A stretch of 63,621 nt of DNA from Marinagarivorans sp. Its GTDB lineage: Bacteria; Pseudomonadota; Gammaproteobacteria; Pseudomonadales; Cellvibrionaceae. A model generated the notes under the pieces. It did not search any database. It was not told the origin of the DNA and was given only the letters and a program-made list of their open reading frames with translations. The stretch spans positions 1 to 63,621 of the forward strand of contig JANQJB010000079.1 in assembly GCA_028281865.1 (NCBI GenBank), written 5' to 3'. Both the position numbers and the translations under genes were made by a program. Shown piece by piece: positions 46,232 through 56,114 of this stretch; the first letter of the stretch is position 1; every line of letters starts with the position of its first letter.

Positions 46232-47347
46232 TCAAAGTACGCCCTTAGGGTACGAGCCCAGGACTTTTAATTTAGATGCACGCGATGCTATTTCCGTCAG
46301 CGCTTGTTCAACATTACTATGTGCTTGGTGACCGGTAAAATCGATAAAAAACACATAACTCCAACTACTCGCGCGCGACGGGCGAGATTCGATACGAGTT
46401 AAATCAACGTTTAAACGTTCAAACGGTTCTAATATTTGATGCAACGCGCCAGGCTCGTTTTTGGCTTCCACCATAATTGAAGTCTTGTCGTGACCATCCT
46501 CAGCATTTTTACTACTCGGCTGAACATCCATCGAGCCAATAATCAAAAAGCGCGTAGCATTGTCCGGTTGATCTTCTATTTTTTCGTTCAATACTTTGAG
46601 GTCGTATAGCTCTGCCGCCGCACGCCCTGCAATTGCCGCAGCATTCCATTCGCCTTTTAATTTTTTTGCCGCTTCTGAATTACTGTTTAAGGTAATGCGA
46701 TCTGCACCGGGATAATGCGAATCCAGCCATTTACGGCACTGCGCAAAAGATTGTGCATGGGAATAAATTCGCGAAATATTTTTTGTATCTGTATTGTCAG
46801 AAACTAATAAATGCTGGTGAATCCTTAATACAACCTCACCACAGATTTTAATATTCGAATCCATAAAGCTATCGAGCGTATGAGTCACCACGCCTTCGGT
46901 CGAATTCTCTACCGGCACAACACCAAATTGCACAGCTCCGGCTTCCACCTCACGAAACACCTCATCAATTGCCGACATAGATACAACGTCCGCGGCGTGA
47001 CCAAAATGCTTAATTGCAGCCTGATGAGTAAAAGTGCCATCGGGACCCAAAAATGCAACTTTCGTTGGTGATTCAAGTGCCAGGCAAGCCGACATAATCT
47101 CGCGAAATAAGCGCGCGTAGTCTTCGTCTAGCAATGGCCCGTTATTGCGCTCCATCGCGCGGCGCAGCACTTGTGCTTCGCGCTCGGGGCGGTAGAAAAC
47201 CGGGTCTTCACCGCCACTGAATTGTTTTTTTATCTCGGCAACTCGCTGAGCACATTTTGCACGATCACTAATTAACGCACCGATTTGTTCATCGATTGCA
47301 TCGATTTCGTCGCGCAACTTGAGCAATTGTTTTTTTTCGTCACTCAT
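46232..47347 (-). CDS. pheA: Chorismate mutase/prephenate dehydratase
   Basis: This 371-residue bifunctional enzyme has an N-terminal AroQ mutase (LLKLRDEIDAIDEQIGALIS, FYRPEREAQVLRRAMERNN), a dehydratase domain (VAFLGPDGTFTHQAAIKHFG, VVPVENSTEGVVTHTLD, DNATRFLIIG with the catalytic TRF), and a C-terminal ACT domain (NEPGALHQILEPFERLNVDL, IESRPSR) for feedback by phenylalanine. It starts 15 nt after gyrA. The serC gene usual at this position in pseudomonads is missing. Confidence 0.96.
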   Translation of the reverse strand: MSDEKKQLLKLRDEIDAIDEQIGALISDRAKCAQRVAEIKKQFSGGEDPVFYRPEREAQVLRRAMERNNGPLLDEDYARLFREIMSACLALESPTKVAFLGPDGTFTHQAAIKHFGHAADVVSMSAIDEVFREVEAGAVQFGVVPVENSTEGVVTHTLDSFMDSNIKICGEVVLRIHQHLLVSDNTDTKNISRIYSHAQSFAQCRKWLDSHYPGADRITLNSNSEAAKKLKGEWNAAAIAGRAAAELYDLKVLNEKIEDQPDNATRFLIIGSMDVQPSSKNAEDGHDKTSIMVEAKNEPGALHQILEPFERLNVDLTRIESRPSRASSWSYVFFIDFTGHQAHSNVEQALTEIASRASKLKVLGSYPKGVL

Positions 47348-47362
47348 AAATAATATGTCGAT

Positions 47363-49930
47363 CTATTCATCAACGCCCAGTTCTTCGTCACCGTTTTCGA
47401 GCTGGCTCTCTTCTATACGCCCAATACCTACAATGTGTTCGCCCGACTTGGTTTTTATCAAGCGTACACCTTGCGTATTACGGCCAAGTAACGAAACTTC
47501 ATCAGCACGCGTGCGTACCAAAGTCCCCTGATCAGAAATCAGCATAATTTCGTCACCATCCAAGACCTGCACGGCGCCAATCAGTTTACCGTTGCGGTCA
47601 GAGCACTGCATTGCAATCACACCTTGCGTACCGCGGCCTTTGGTCGGGAATTCGCTCACTTCGGTGCGTTTACCGAAACCGTTCTCGCTAACGGTCAGAA
47701 CCTTGCCATCTTCCTCAGGAATAATCATCGCAATAACGTCATGCTCGCCGTCCATTTTTATGCCGCGCATGCCGCGCGAGTTACGCCCCATGGAACGCAC
47801 CTGCGACTCGTCAAAACGCGCCGCCTTTCCACTGGACGCCAACAACAGCACATCTTTACTGCCATCAGTAATGGCAGTACCAACTAAGTGGTCACCCTCA
47901 TTTAAATCAATCGCAATCAAACCGGCTGAACGCGGACGGGCAAACTGCGACAACGCCGTTTTCTTCACTGTACCATTAGACGTTGCAAAGAAAATAAAAT
48001 GGTCTTCATCAAATTCTTTAACAGGTAAGATCGATGTAATTCTTTCTCCTTCAGTCAACGGCAGTATATTGACCATCGGGCGACCCCGCGCCGTGCGGCT
48101 GGCAATCGGAATTTGGAAAACCTTCAACCAATATACTTTGCCCTCATTCGTGAAACACAAAATATAATCGTGGGTATTGGCAATTAATAAATGTTCGACA
48201 AAGTCTTCGTCCTTAACTGCAGTAGCGGCTTTACCCATGCCCCCGCGACGTTGCGCTTGGTAGGCATCGAGCGGCTGGCTCTTGGCATAGCCGCCATGAG
48301 AAATCGTGACAACTCGATCTTCTTCTTCAATTAAATCTTCAACGGTTAAATCCAGGCGTGAAGATTGAATTTCAGTGCGACGTTCATCGCCATAGGCTTT
48401 TTCCACTTCTTCTAATTCTTCGCGAATGACTTCCATTAAGCGATCGGGATTGCCTAATATCTCTAAAAACTCGGCTATCTCTTTAAGCTTTTCTTCATAT
48501 TCTGCGAGTAATTTATCGTGCTCCATACCGGTTAGGCGGTGGAGGCGGAGTTCTAAAATCGCCTGGACTTGCGCTGGCGATAAATAATATTGACCATCGC
48601 GAAAACCGAAGTGCCCCTCTAATCCATCGGGGCGACAAGCATCTGCGCCGGCGCGCTCTAAAAACTGTTGCACGGTCCCCACCGGCCAACCGCGACTCAA
48701 TAGAGCTTCTTTCGCGTCTGCCGGCGTTGCCGAATTTTTGATTGTGGTTATTACTTCGTCGATATTGGCAATCGCTACCGCCAGCCCTTCTAATACATGC
48801 CCGCGCTCACGCGCTTTGCGCAATAAATAAACGGTGCGGCGTGTAACAACTTCGCGACGATGGCGAATAAAACAGTCGAGCAGTTCGTATAAATTGAGTA
48901 ACTTGGGTTGACCATTAACAAGTGCTACCGTGTTGATGCCAAACACGCTTTCCATCTGCGTTTGCGCGAACAAGTTATTCAGTACCACTTCTCCCGAATC
49001 ACCGCGTTTTATCTCAATAACAACGCGCAAGCCATCTTTATCCGACTCGTCGCGAATTTCGGAAATTCCTTCAATTTTCTTTTCTTTAACAAGCTCGGCA
49101 ATTTTTTCGATTAAACGCGCTTTATTGACCTGGTAAGGAATTTCGTTAACAACTATCGATTCGCGACCACTTTTATCATCGGTAACAACATCTGCTTTAG
49201 AGCGTACGTAGATTCTTCCGCGACCGGTACGATAGGCTTGCAGAATGCCAGCTTTACCATTGATGATGCCGCCGGTGGGAAAATCGGGGCCGGGAATATA
49301 CTCCATCAATTCATCGATAGTCAGCGCTGGATTATCGACTAAGGCAATGCATGCACGAATAACTTCCGAAAGATTATGAGGCGGAATATTAGTCGCCATA
49401 CCAACAGCAATTCCAGAAGAACCGTTGACCAACAAGTTGGGTACACGCGTTGGTAACACATCCGGTATATGCTCGGAATCATCGTAATTGGGGACAAAAT
49501 CTACCGTTTCTTTATCGATATCGATTAATAGGTCATGCGCGATTTTCGCCATGCGAATTTCGGTGTAGCGCATTGCCGCAGCGCTATCGCCATCGATAGA
49601 ACCGAAGTTACCTTGTCCGTCGACCAGCATGTAGCGCAACGAAAACGGTTGAGCCATACGCACGATGGTATCGTATACAGCAGTATCGCCGTGCGGGTGG
49701 TATTTACCGATGACATCACCCACTACGCGGGCAGACTTTTTGTATGGCTTGTTCCAGTCGTTATTGAGCTCGTTCATCGCGAATAACACGCGACGATGAA
49801 CAGGTTTGAGACCATCGCGCACATCCGGAAGTGCACGACCGACGATGACGCTCATGGCGTAGTCGAGATACGATTGCCTAAGCTCGTCTTCAATATTGAC
49901 GGGAAGAACTTCTTTTGCGATATCGCCCAT
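47363..49930 (-). CDS. gyrA: DNA gyrase subunit A
   Basis: This protein of about 855 residues has the breakage-reunion domain ([20 protein letters not shown], the catalytic Tyr in [11 protein letters not shown] at 122) and the C-terminal beta-pinwheel with the GyrA box [11 protein letters not shown]. The quinolone-determining stretch reads [11 protein letters not shown]. Thr is at E. coli position 83 and Asp at 87. Thr83 is native in P. aeruginosa and lowers quinolone binding compared with Ser. ATG at 49930 aligns with E. coli; a TTG two codons earlier is less likely. The next genes, pheA and tyrA~aroA, follow with gaps of 15-16 nt. Confidence 0.97.
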   Translation of the reverse strand: MGDIAKEVLPVNIEDELRQSYLDYAMSVIVGRALPDVRDGLKPVHRRVLFAMNELNNDWNKPYKKSARVVGDVIGKYHPHGDTAVYDTIVRMAQPFSLRYMLVDGQGNFGSIDGDSAAAMRYTEIRMAKIAHDLLIDIDKETVDFVPNYDDSEHIPDVLPTRVPNLLVNGSSGIAVGMATNIPPHNLSEVIRACIALVDNPALTIDELMEYIPGPDFPTGGIINGKAGILQAYRTGRGRIYVRSKADVVTDDKSGRESIVVNEIPYQVNKARLIEKIAELVKEKKIEGISEIRDESDKDGLRVVIEIKRGDSGEVVLNNLFAQTQMESVFGINTVALVNGQPKLLNLYELLDCFIRHRREVVTRRTVYLLRKARERGHVLEGLAVAIANIDEVITTIKNSATPADAKEALLSRGWPVGTVQQFLERAGADACRPDGLEGHFGFRDGQYYLSPAQVQAILELRLHRLTGMEHDKLLAEYEEKLKEIAEFLEILGNPDRLMEVIREELEEVEKAYGDERRTEIQSSRLDLTVEDLIEEEDRVVTISHGGYAKSQPLDAYQAQRRGGMGKAATAVKDEDFVEHLLIANTHDYILCFTNEGKVYWLKVFQIPIASRTARGRPMVNILPLTEGERITSILPVKEFDEDHFIFFATSNGTVKKTALSQFARPRSAGLIAIDLNEGDHLVGTAITDGSKDVLLLASSGKAARFDESQVRSMGRNSRGMRGIKMDGEHDVIAMIIPEEDGKVLTVSENGFGKRTEVSEFPTKGRGTQGVIAMQCSDRNGKLIGAVQVLDGDEIMLISDQGTLVRTRADEVSLLGRNTQGVRLIKTKSGEHIVGIGRIEESQLENGDEELGVDE

Positions 49931-50097
49931 AGGCAATAAGGATCCTGTTTAAAGCGGCTAAAAAGTCAGCAAGACTGCACAAAAATTCCTCAGCCTGCCC
50001 TGAAATAAAGCGGCGAATAATACCACAAAATCAACAGCATAGGCAGATTTCTGCAGATAGAATAACGGCCATTTTTTAATCAAAATTCAAGGGGTTA

Positions 50098-50125
50098 TTA
50101 CCATCAGTGGTCACGCAGGTATACT
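50098..50125 (+). promoter_or_regulatory. candidate promoter of mtaD
   Basis: TTACCA (-35) and TATACT (-10) are separated by 16 bp, 33 bp before the ATG. The gap to gyrA is divergent, so the gyrA promoter must also lie in 49931-50097. Confidence 0.5.
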
Positions 50126-50157
50126 GCCTTCTACACACCACATAGCAGGCTGATTTT

Positions 50158-51510
50158 ATGAGCAACCTTCAAGACGCTGAGCTCGCCCCAAGAAACGTTG
50201 ACCTCATCGTTCACGCTAAATGGATACTACCCATTGTTCCTAGGGAACGTGTTTACCAAAACTGTGGGCTGGTTGTGGACGAAGGTAAAATTATCGGTAT
50301 TTTTCCCGACCAAGAAATAAACAAATCCTACACAGCTAAAACTGTGCGCATGCTCGATCAGCATGTGCTTATGCCAGGCTTGATAAACGCCCACGGTCAC
50401 GCAGCAATGTCGCTTCTGCGTGGTTTCGCCGATGACCTAGCGCTCATGGACTGGCTGGAAAATCATATCTGGCCAGTTGAAACGCGCTGGGTCGATAGTA
50501 CTTTTGTACGCGACGGAACGGAACTGGCAATCGCGGAAATGATTCAAGTAGGAACGACGTGTTTTAGCGACATGTATTTTTTCCCAGATGCAGTAGCGCA
50601 GACTGCTTTAGACCTCGGTATTCGCGCGCAGGTGTGCTTTCCGGTCCTCGACTTTCAGACCGCATGGGCGGAAAATGCAGATGATTACATTCATAAAGGT
50701 TTGGCATTACACGATGACTTTCGCCTTGTCGACCGCATCCAAATTGCTTTCGGCCCGCACGCTCCTTACACAGTCGCCGATAAACCGTTAAGCCGAATCG
50801 CGACTTTAGCTGAAGAGCTGCAAGCACCAATTCAAATACATCTGCACGAAACCCAGTTCGAAGTCGAGGAAGCTATTCGTAATACGGGCCAAAGACCGAT
50901 CCAGCGACTAGCAGCACTCGGCCTACTCGGGCCAAGCACACAGTGCGTGCATATGACGCATTTGAGCCAAGCAGACATCGAACTCACACAAAATCACGGT
51001 GCCAGCGTCATTCACTGCCCGGAATCAAATTTAAAACTCGCGAGTGGTCTATGCCCGGTACAAAGCCTACTCGATAAAAACATTAATGTCGCCTTGGGAA
51101 CAGATGGCGCGGCCAGCAACAACGATCTCGATTTATTCGGAGAACTACAAACCGCTGCACTCGTTGGTAAATTAAGCGCTAACAATGCATCGGCTATCGA
51201 CGCTTACACCGCACTAGAGCTAGCAACTATCAACGGAGCAAAAGCGCTGGGTTTGGACGACCAAATTGGTAGCCTAGAAGCGGGTAAAGACGCTGACTTC
51301 ATCGCGGTTAGTATTGAAAACATTCACCAATTTCCGTTATACAATATCGCATCGCAATTGGTTTACACAAACAGTGGAAATCACGTCTCTGATGTTTGGG
51401 TTGCCGGAGAATGTTTGTATAAAGACAAACAGCATACGTCGCTCGACATACAAACTGTAAAAAATAAAACAGCGAGTTGGCAAAATAAAATTTCTGAGAA
51501 AAATGCCTAA
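50158..51510 (+). CDS. mtaD: 5-methylthioadenosine/S-adenosylhomocysteine deaminase
   Basis: This 450-residue amidohydrolase of the TrzA/MtaD type has metal ligands in LINAHGHAAMSLLRGFADDL at about 77-96, FGPHAPYTVADKPLSRIA, HLHETQFEVEEAIRNTG, HMTHLSQADIEL, and GTDGAASNNDLDLFGELQTA. It deaminates methylthioadenosine or S-adenosylhomocysteine during methionine salvage. The next gene, ubiG, starts 6 nt later, so a SAM by-product enzyme and a SAM methyltransferase are cotranscribed, as in pseudomonads. Confidence 0.9.
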   Translation: MSNLQDAELAPRNVDLIVHAKWILPIVPRERVYQNCGLVVDEGKIIGIFPDQEINKSYTAKTVRMLDQHVLMPGLINAHGHAAMSLLRGFADDLALMDWLENHIWPVETRWVDSTFVRDGTELAIAEMIQVGTTCFSDMYFFPDAVAQTALDLGIRAQVCFPVLDFQTAWAENADDYIHKGLALHDDFRLVDRIQIAFGPHAPYTVADKPLSRIATLAEELQAPIQIHLHETQFEVEEAIRNTGQRPIQRLAALGLLGPSTQCVHMTHLSQADIELTQNHGASVIHCPESNLKLASGLCPVQSLLDKNINVALGTDGAASNNDLDLFGELQTAALVGKLSANNASAIDAYTALELATINGAKALGLDDQIGSLEAGKDADFIAVSIENIHQFPLYNIASQLVYTNSGNHVSDVWVAGECLYKDKQHTSLDIQTVKNKTASWQNKISEKNA

Positions 51511-51516
51511 AAAATC

Positions 51517-52233
51517 ATGCAAGCAGACCATAAAGTAAATTCTGACGAAAAAGAAATTAAAAAATTTGATCGTATGGCCCACCAATGGTGGGATGAAGAT
51601 GGCAACTGTAAACCGCTGCACTTAATTAATCCTTTGCGCGCTAATTATATCGATTCGCACTCTCCCGTCGCAGAAAAAAATATTATCGATATTGGTTGTG
51701 GCGGAGGAATTTTAACTGAAGCCCTTGCTCAACGAGGCGCTAAAGTGACAGGAATCGATTTAGCGAAAACATCTATCGAAGTTGCAAAATTACATGCACT
51801 TGAAAGTCAGCTTACAATAAATTACCAATGCACCAGTGCGGAACGACTTGCAGAAGAACACAGCGAGCAATTCGATATCGTCACCTGTTTAGAAATGTTA
51901 GAGCATGTCCCCGACCCACCATCAACGATACGCGCCTGCACAAAATTGTTAAAACCCGGCGGCGATTTATTTTTATCGACTTTAAATCGCAACCCTAAAT
52001 CCTATTTAATGGCTATAGTGGGTGCAGAATATATCCTAAAATGGTTACCTAAAGGTACGCACGAATATAAACAATTTATTCGCCCGAGTGAGTTAGCCGC
52101 TTGGTGCCGCGAATGCGGTTTGGTGGTTAAGGACTTAGTTGGCATTGTTTACAACCCGCTTACACAATCATTTAAATTACAAGAACACGACGTTGATGTG
52201 AATTATATTATGTGGGTTTCTAAACCGAGCTAA
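51517..52233 (+). CDS. ubiG: Ubiquinone biosynthesis O-methyltransferase
   Basis: This 238-residue class I methyltransferase has EIKKFDRMAHQWWDEDGNCK at the N-terminus, LRANYID, IIDIGCGGGILTEALAQRGA as motif I, TCLEMLEHVPDPPSTI, LKPGGDLFLSTLNRNPKSYL and GTHEYKQFIRPSEL. It catalyses both O-methylations of ubiquinone synthesis. A long palindromic element begins 9 bp after the stop and may act as transcript end. Confidence 0.95.
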   Translation: MQADHKVNSDEKEIKKFDRMAHQWWDEDGNCKPLHLINPLRANYIDSHSPVAEKNIIDIGCGGGILTEALAQRGAKVTGIDLAKTSIEVAKLHALESQLTINYQCTSAERLAEEHSEQFDIVTCLEMLEHVPDPPSTIRACTKLLKPGGDLFLSTLNRNPKSYLMAIVGAEYILKWLPKGTHEYKQFIRPSELAAWCRECGLVVKDLVGIVYNPLTQSFKLQEHDVDVNYIMWVSKPS

Positions 52234-52241
52234 CGTAGCAC

Positions 52242-52349
52242 GAAAACATTGGGTGAGGCTTTCAAAGACACGCTGCAAGTACTTCCATGTAAGCTCTTCG
52301 GACAGCTCCCTGCTGCCGAAGGTCTTTGAAAGCCTCACCCAATGTTTTC
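52242..52349. repeat. long palindromic element 2 (after ubiG)
   Basis: Perfect 28-bp arms (52242-52269 and 52322-52349) surround a 52-nt loop. The loop has TACTTCCATGTAAGCTC, similar to the core of elements 3 and 4, and an inner hairpin CTTCGGACAG/CTGCTGCCGAAG against the right arm. Arms contain GGGTGAGGCTTTCAAAGAC. It lies between ubiG and mupP together with element 3. Confidence 0.92.
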
Positions 52350-52402
52350 TTAATTCGCAGTAAACTCTAATTATTTTTATTTTATGAAATTAGCACATTG
52401 CA

Positions 52403-52515
52403 GAGAAAGGGAGCGGGTAGCACTTTCGAGACCCTCGGGCGCAAGGAAGCGACCCGCGGAGCCTACAGGGACGTATGTACGGCGAGTCTCGAAAGTGCTA
52501 CCCGCTCCCTTTCTC
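52403..52515. repeat. long palindromic element 3 (before mupP)
   Basis: Perfect 30-bp arms (52403-52432 and 52486-52515) enclose a 53-nt loop. The loop, read on the minus strand, contains TACGTCCCTGTAGGCTCC, almost the same as element 4. The inner hairpin abuts the left arm, so it is inverted relative to elements 1, 2 and 4. Arms contain GCGGGTAGCACTTTCGAGAC. It ends 54 bp before the mupP start. Apart from elements 2 and 3 the 335-bp ubiG-mupP gap holds nothing. Confidence 0.92.
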
Positions 52516-52569
52516 GTACTACGAACGCACGAACTCATAGCCAACAGCAATCAACTAAAAAATTAAACA

Positions 52570-53232
52570 ATGAAAATTAAATCCGTATTTTTCGATCTCG
52601 ACGGCACTCTACTTGATACAGCAAAAGACCTAGGCGGAGCCTTAAATTCAACGCTCATTCATTTTGAAAAAAATCCTCTCCCCGACGATACTATTCGCCC
52701 ACACGTCTCAAATGGTGCAACGGCCTTAGTTAAACTAGGTTTTGGATCAGATATCAGCAAAGAAGAACACGAAAAATACCGACTCGCATTGCTCGACTTT
52801 TATTTAGACGATATTGCCAATCATACCATTACTTTTCCGGGCATCGACGACTGCCTAAACTTTTTATCAGAAAAAAAAATTCCATGGGGAATCGCCACAA
52901 ACAAGCCTTGGATATATACAGAAGCCCTGCTCTCACATTTTGATTTTCCGTCAAAACCTGTCGCAACCATTTGCCCTGACCATGTCGAGAATCGCAAGCC
53001 CGCTCCAGACTCTCTGTTTCTTGCCGCAGAATATTCCAATTGTGAGGTAAACGAGCTACTTTATATAGGAGATCATTTACGCGATATTGAATGTGGCAAG
53101 AATGCTGGAGCAGTTACAGTGGCAGCAGCATACGGTTATATTGATGCCCCTAATGATGCCCAAGCTTGGCAAGCTGACTACACCACATATTCTGGTGAAG
53201 AGGTTTTCTCTTTACTGCAAAAACTGATTTAA
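52570..53232 (+). CDS. mupP: HAD phosphatase, MupP/phosphoglycolate phosphatase-like
   Basis: This 220-residue HAD hydrolase has FFDLDGTLLDTAKDLGGAL with the nucleophile Asp, WGIATNKPW, a conserved Lys in ENRKPAPDSL, and YIGDHLRDIECGKNAGA. In pseudomonads the gene between ubiG and yciK encodes MupP, which dephosphorylates MurNAc-6-phosphate in cell-wall recycling. The same order here supports that name over Gph. It is 43 nt from yciK. Confidence 0.85.
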   Translation: MKIKSVFFDLDGTLLDTAKDLGGALNSTLIHFEKNPLPDDTIRPHVSNGATALVKLGFGSDISKEEHEKYRLALLDFYLDDIANHTITFPGIDDCLNFLSEKKIPWGIATNKPWIYTEALLSHFDFPSKPVATICPDHVENRKPAPDSLFLAAEYSNCEVNELLYIGDHLRDIECGKNAGAVTVAAAYGYIDAPNDAQAWQADYTTYSGEEVFSLLQKLI

Positions 53233-53275
53233 TAGTCATTTAAAATCAGAGGTTCCTAAAAATAGGTTTTTCAAA

Positions 53276-54022
53276 ATGTTGATCCCCGAATATCAGGCAC
53301 CTACAAATGTGCTTACAGATAAAACGATTGTTATTACAGGAGGTGGGAGTGGTATTGGCAAAGCAATAGCACTTGGCTTTGCTGAACACGGCGCCACTGT
53401 GGTGTTGCTCGGCCGCACAATGAGCAACCTTGAAGAGACTTATGACGCAATTGAGGACAAAAGCTGGCCGACTCCGGCTATATACAATATCGACTTTTTA
53501 AATGCTCAAGAACAAGATTACATCAATGTACAACTTGCGCTGCAAAAAGAATTTGGTTCAATTGACGGTTTAATTCTTAATGCGAGTGTATTGGGAAAAC
53601 ACTGTCCTTTTGGACAACTTAACTATGAAGAGTGGCAAAATATTATGCAAGTTAATGTCAATGCACCTTTTGCACTGACAAAAAATTTACTTCCATTGTT
53701 ACAGCTAAGCCAGGACGCACGCATTCTTTATACAAGCTCTGCTGTCGGCCGACAAGGGCGTGCTTATTGGGGTGCTTACGCAGCGTCGAATGCTGCCGTT
53801 GAAAATATGATTCAGTGTTTAGCGGATGAACTAGAAGAAACGTCAATTCGCGTAAATTCAATAAACCCTGGCTCTGCCCGCACAGCAATGCGCGCCAAAG
53901 CTTATCCGGCAGAAGACCCATTGCAGATTAAACCACCCGAGGCGCTCGTCAGTAGTTATTTGTATTTGTTCGCGCCTGAATCAAATCATATTCACGGGCG
54001 TCAATTTGACGTACAACCTTAG
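53276..54022 (+). CDS. yciK: YciK-like short-chain dehydrogenase, catalytic Lys missing
   Basis: This 248-residue classical SDR has ITGGGSGIGKAIALGFAEHG for NAD(P), ILNASVLG, and LYTSSAVGRQGRAYWGAYAAS. The usual active-site YxxxK reads YAASN, because codon AAT encodes Asn where E. coli YciK has Lys. Other conserved parts (NSINPGSARTAMR, LFAPESNHIHGRQFD) are intact. It follows mupP as in pseudomonads. The enzyme may be inactive as a dehydrogenase or use another role. An imperfect palindrome ends the unit. Confidence 0.88.
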   Translation: MLIPEYQAPTNVLTDKTIVITGGGSGIGKAIALGFAEHGATVVLLGRTMSNLEETYDAIEDKSWPTPAIYNIDFLNAQEQDYINVQLALQKEFGSIDGLILNASVLGKHCPFGQLNYEEWQNIMQVNVNAPFALTKNLLPLLQLSQDARILYTSSAVGRQGRAYWGAYAASNAAVENMIQCLADELEETSIRVNSINPGSARTAMRAKAYPAEDPLQIKPPEALVSSYLYLFAPESNHIHGRQFDVQP

Positions 54023-54026
54023 CCGT

Positions 54027-54054
54027 TAACCCGACAATAATTATTGCCGGGTTA
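54027..54054 (+). repeat. palindrome after yciK
   Basis: The 28-bp inverted repeat TAACCCG-A-CAATAA/TTATTG-C-CGGGTTA has one mismatch. It lacks a strong U-tract. The same motif with small changes occurs at 58239-58268 and in part at 58396-58410. It may end both converging transcripts, yciK and the tgpA-like gene. Confidence 0.75.
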
Positions 54055-54084
54055 GTCATAAAATAAATTGAGTTCACACGGCTA

Positions 54085-56094
54085 TTATTTTGGCTCTTTC
54101 GGAAAGGCACGCACGTAGCGTTTCAACAAAGGGAGCTTTTCCTCGTGGCCGGCATAGGCAATATATTCATATAGGTTAGCAATCTTTTCTGCACAAGACT
54201 TAAATTCCGGTTTTTCGCATATAACGCGCTGCATAAAAGCCTGGACTGATTCACCTCGATTTCGTTCTAAGTTAAAAGGCTTTAGTTTTTTACAAAAACG
54301 TTCGAATATGATGGTAGCCGGCGCAGTCGGTCGGTTTTTTCTCCCAATGGAATAAAGATAGAGTGCGTAAACAGAAATTACACAAGCAAAACCAAATACT
54401 ACGAACATCACAATTCGCCAAGTTTCAACACCCCCTAACAAATTCTTGAGCAAATTGGCTTTTTTTTCATTACTATAATTTAAAACCCATCGGTCCCAAG
54501 CATATCCCATTGCATCTAGGCGATGCGCAAAACGGCGCATCCACGGCGTTGTCTCAACAATATTTCTTCCCCCTAAGGCAGTCAAATCGTCACCCTCAAG
54601 CGCGTCATCAATACCCTGCTCAATACGCGAAGGCGCAACAGCGACGGTTGGGTCAACCCGAAACCAGCCTTTGTCCTCCAACCATACTTCCGCCCAAGCA
54701 TGAGCATCTGCTTGCTTTACCATCAAGTAGTCATTGACTTCGCTTTGCGTTCCTCCGTGGTAACCTACAACGATGCGCGCCGGGACACCGGTGGCACGCA
54801 TGATAAAAACAAAGCTACTCGCGAAATGCTCACAAAATCCACGGCGCGTATCAAATAAAAATTCATCGATTGAATGATGGCCAAGCTTTGGCGGTTGCAG
54901 CGTATAGTAAAAACTACTGTTGTAGAGTTTTAATACTGCACGCATTTTTTCTTGTGGCGTAACATCCAATTTATTTAATTCATTTGCAAGTTGCCAAGTA
55001 CGCGGATTATGAGTTTTTGGCAAACGTAAGTTCAGCTCGCGATCTTCGTCAGACAACGTGACCAAGGGTGTCGTAACGTTCGCATTTAAACTTACGACCG
55101 AATACTGAATTCGACCAATCACCGGCCTGCCGTTGGAAATTAAATTGTCTGCTGTGATAGCAGCTCTTTTTGACGAAGATTCTAGCCCAAGTGGATTGTT
55201 AAGTGTAAAGAGCCATTTCTGTCGATGGGGTTCTAATATTATTTCGTAACGATAGTGCTCCTTATTTTCAAGCGGATAAAACTCCATAGCACTGGGATTA
55301 ATAGGTTTGCGCCGTCTCCAAGTCTCGCCATCAAACTGGTTTAACACAATTCCACGCCAATACCATTCGTTAAATAGCGGTCGAGGACTATCTTCATCAA
55401 ACGCAACACGAAACGCAACGCCCGGTGATTTGGCAAGGTTTCCAATCCCACCAATACTCAAGTCGTCACTAAAACCCGTTTTCCCCTCTTCTGAGGGAAT
55501 TGGAACAGACCAAAGTGGATTTATACGCGGCATTACAATAAAGAGTATCAACATCAACGGCATGCTATGAAATAAAATTCGTGCGCCGCGATTTATTTTA
55601 TAGCGAATGGTAAAAGCCCGCTCTAAATAAACCGTTTCCCAGGCAATAATCAAAATTAAGCAAACTAAAATACCGTAAGCGGCCGATAACATTGACTGCA
55701 CAAATAAAAATTGTGTTGCTACCGCAACAAAGCCGATAAAGATTATCAATAAGCCATCTTTTTGCGTTTTCATCTCAATTAATTTAAACACAAAAGCACT
55801 CACTAAAAGCGTTACCATGGGCTCCACGCTTTTCACACCAGAGTAACTTGCAAAAATTCCCACAAATACCGATAAACCCATTAAAAGTTTAACCATATTG
55901 TTTGGATAAATCGCCCGACCACGATATATTTGGACTCGCCATATCAGCGCAAACAACCAAATGATTGTGACCCAAAATGGCAATTGAAATAGAAGTGGCA
56001 ATATCGCAAAACCTTGTGCGACAATCAGCCAAATAATGTTATCTCGCTGAATTGCGGGAGAGTTTCGTGTTTTTTGTTTTGACTTCTGAGTCAT
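54085..56094 (-). CDS. TgpA-like membrane transglutaminase
   Basis: This 669-residue protein has about six N-terminal helices (DUF3488) to about 190. A periplasmic transglutaminase core follows, with RRGFCEHFASSFVFIMRATG (Cys), ARIVVGYHGG, and ADAHAWAEVWLEDKGWFRVDPT (His and Asp). A last helix lies at about 563-583, with a cytoplasmic DUF4129-like tail. In P. aeruginosa TgpA is essential for growth, with an unclear cell-envelope role. It follows the DUF58 gene by 20 nt and belongs to the MoxR-DUF58-TgpA unit. Confidence 0.9.
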   Translation of the reverse strand: MTQKSKQKTRNSPAIQRDNIIWLIVAQGFAILPLLFQLPFWVTIIWLFALIWRVQIYRGRAIYPNNMVKLLMGLSVFVGIFASYSGVKSVEPMVTLLVSAFVFKLIEMKTQKDGLLIIFIGFVAVATQFLFVQSMLSAAYGILVCLILIIAWETVYLERAFTIRYKINRGARILFHSMPLMLILFIVMPRINPLWSVPIPSEEGKTGFSDDLSIGGIGNLAKSPGVAFRVAFDEDSPRPLFNEWYWRGIVLNQFDGETWRRRKPINPSAMEFYPLENKEHYRYEIILEPHRQKWLFTLNNPLGLESSSKRAAITADNLISNGRPVIGRIQYSVVSLNANVTTPLVTLSDEDRELNLRLPKTHNPRTWQLANELNKLDVTPQEKMRAVLKLYNSSFYYTLQPPKLGHHSIDEFLFDTRRGFCEHFASSFVFIMRATGVPARIVVGYHGGTQSEVNDYLMVKQADAHAWAEVWLEDKGWFRVDPTVAVAPSRIEQGIDDALEGDDLTALGGRNIVETTPWMRRFAHRLDAMGYAWDRWVLNYSNEKKANLLKNLLGGVETWRIVMFVVFGFACVISVYALYLYSIGRKNRPTAPATIIFERFCKKLKPFNLERNRGESVQAFMQRVICEKPEFKSCAEKIANLYEYIAYAGHEEKLPLLKRYVRAFPKEPK

Positions 56095-56114
56095 TAGCAG
56101 AAATTGTTTTCGTT

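Noticed and set aside
52384-52580. Short plus-strand frames between ubiG and mupP
   Set aside because: They read through both arms of palindromic element 3. Arg-rich, low-information translations come from the repeat.
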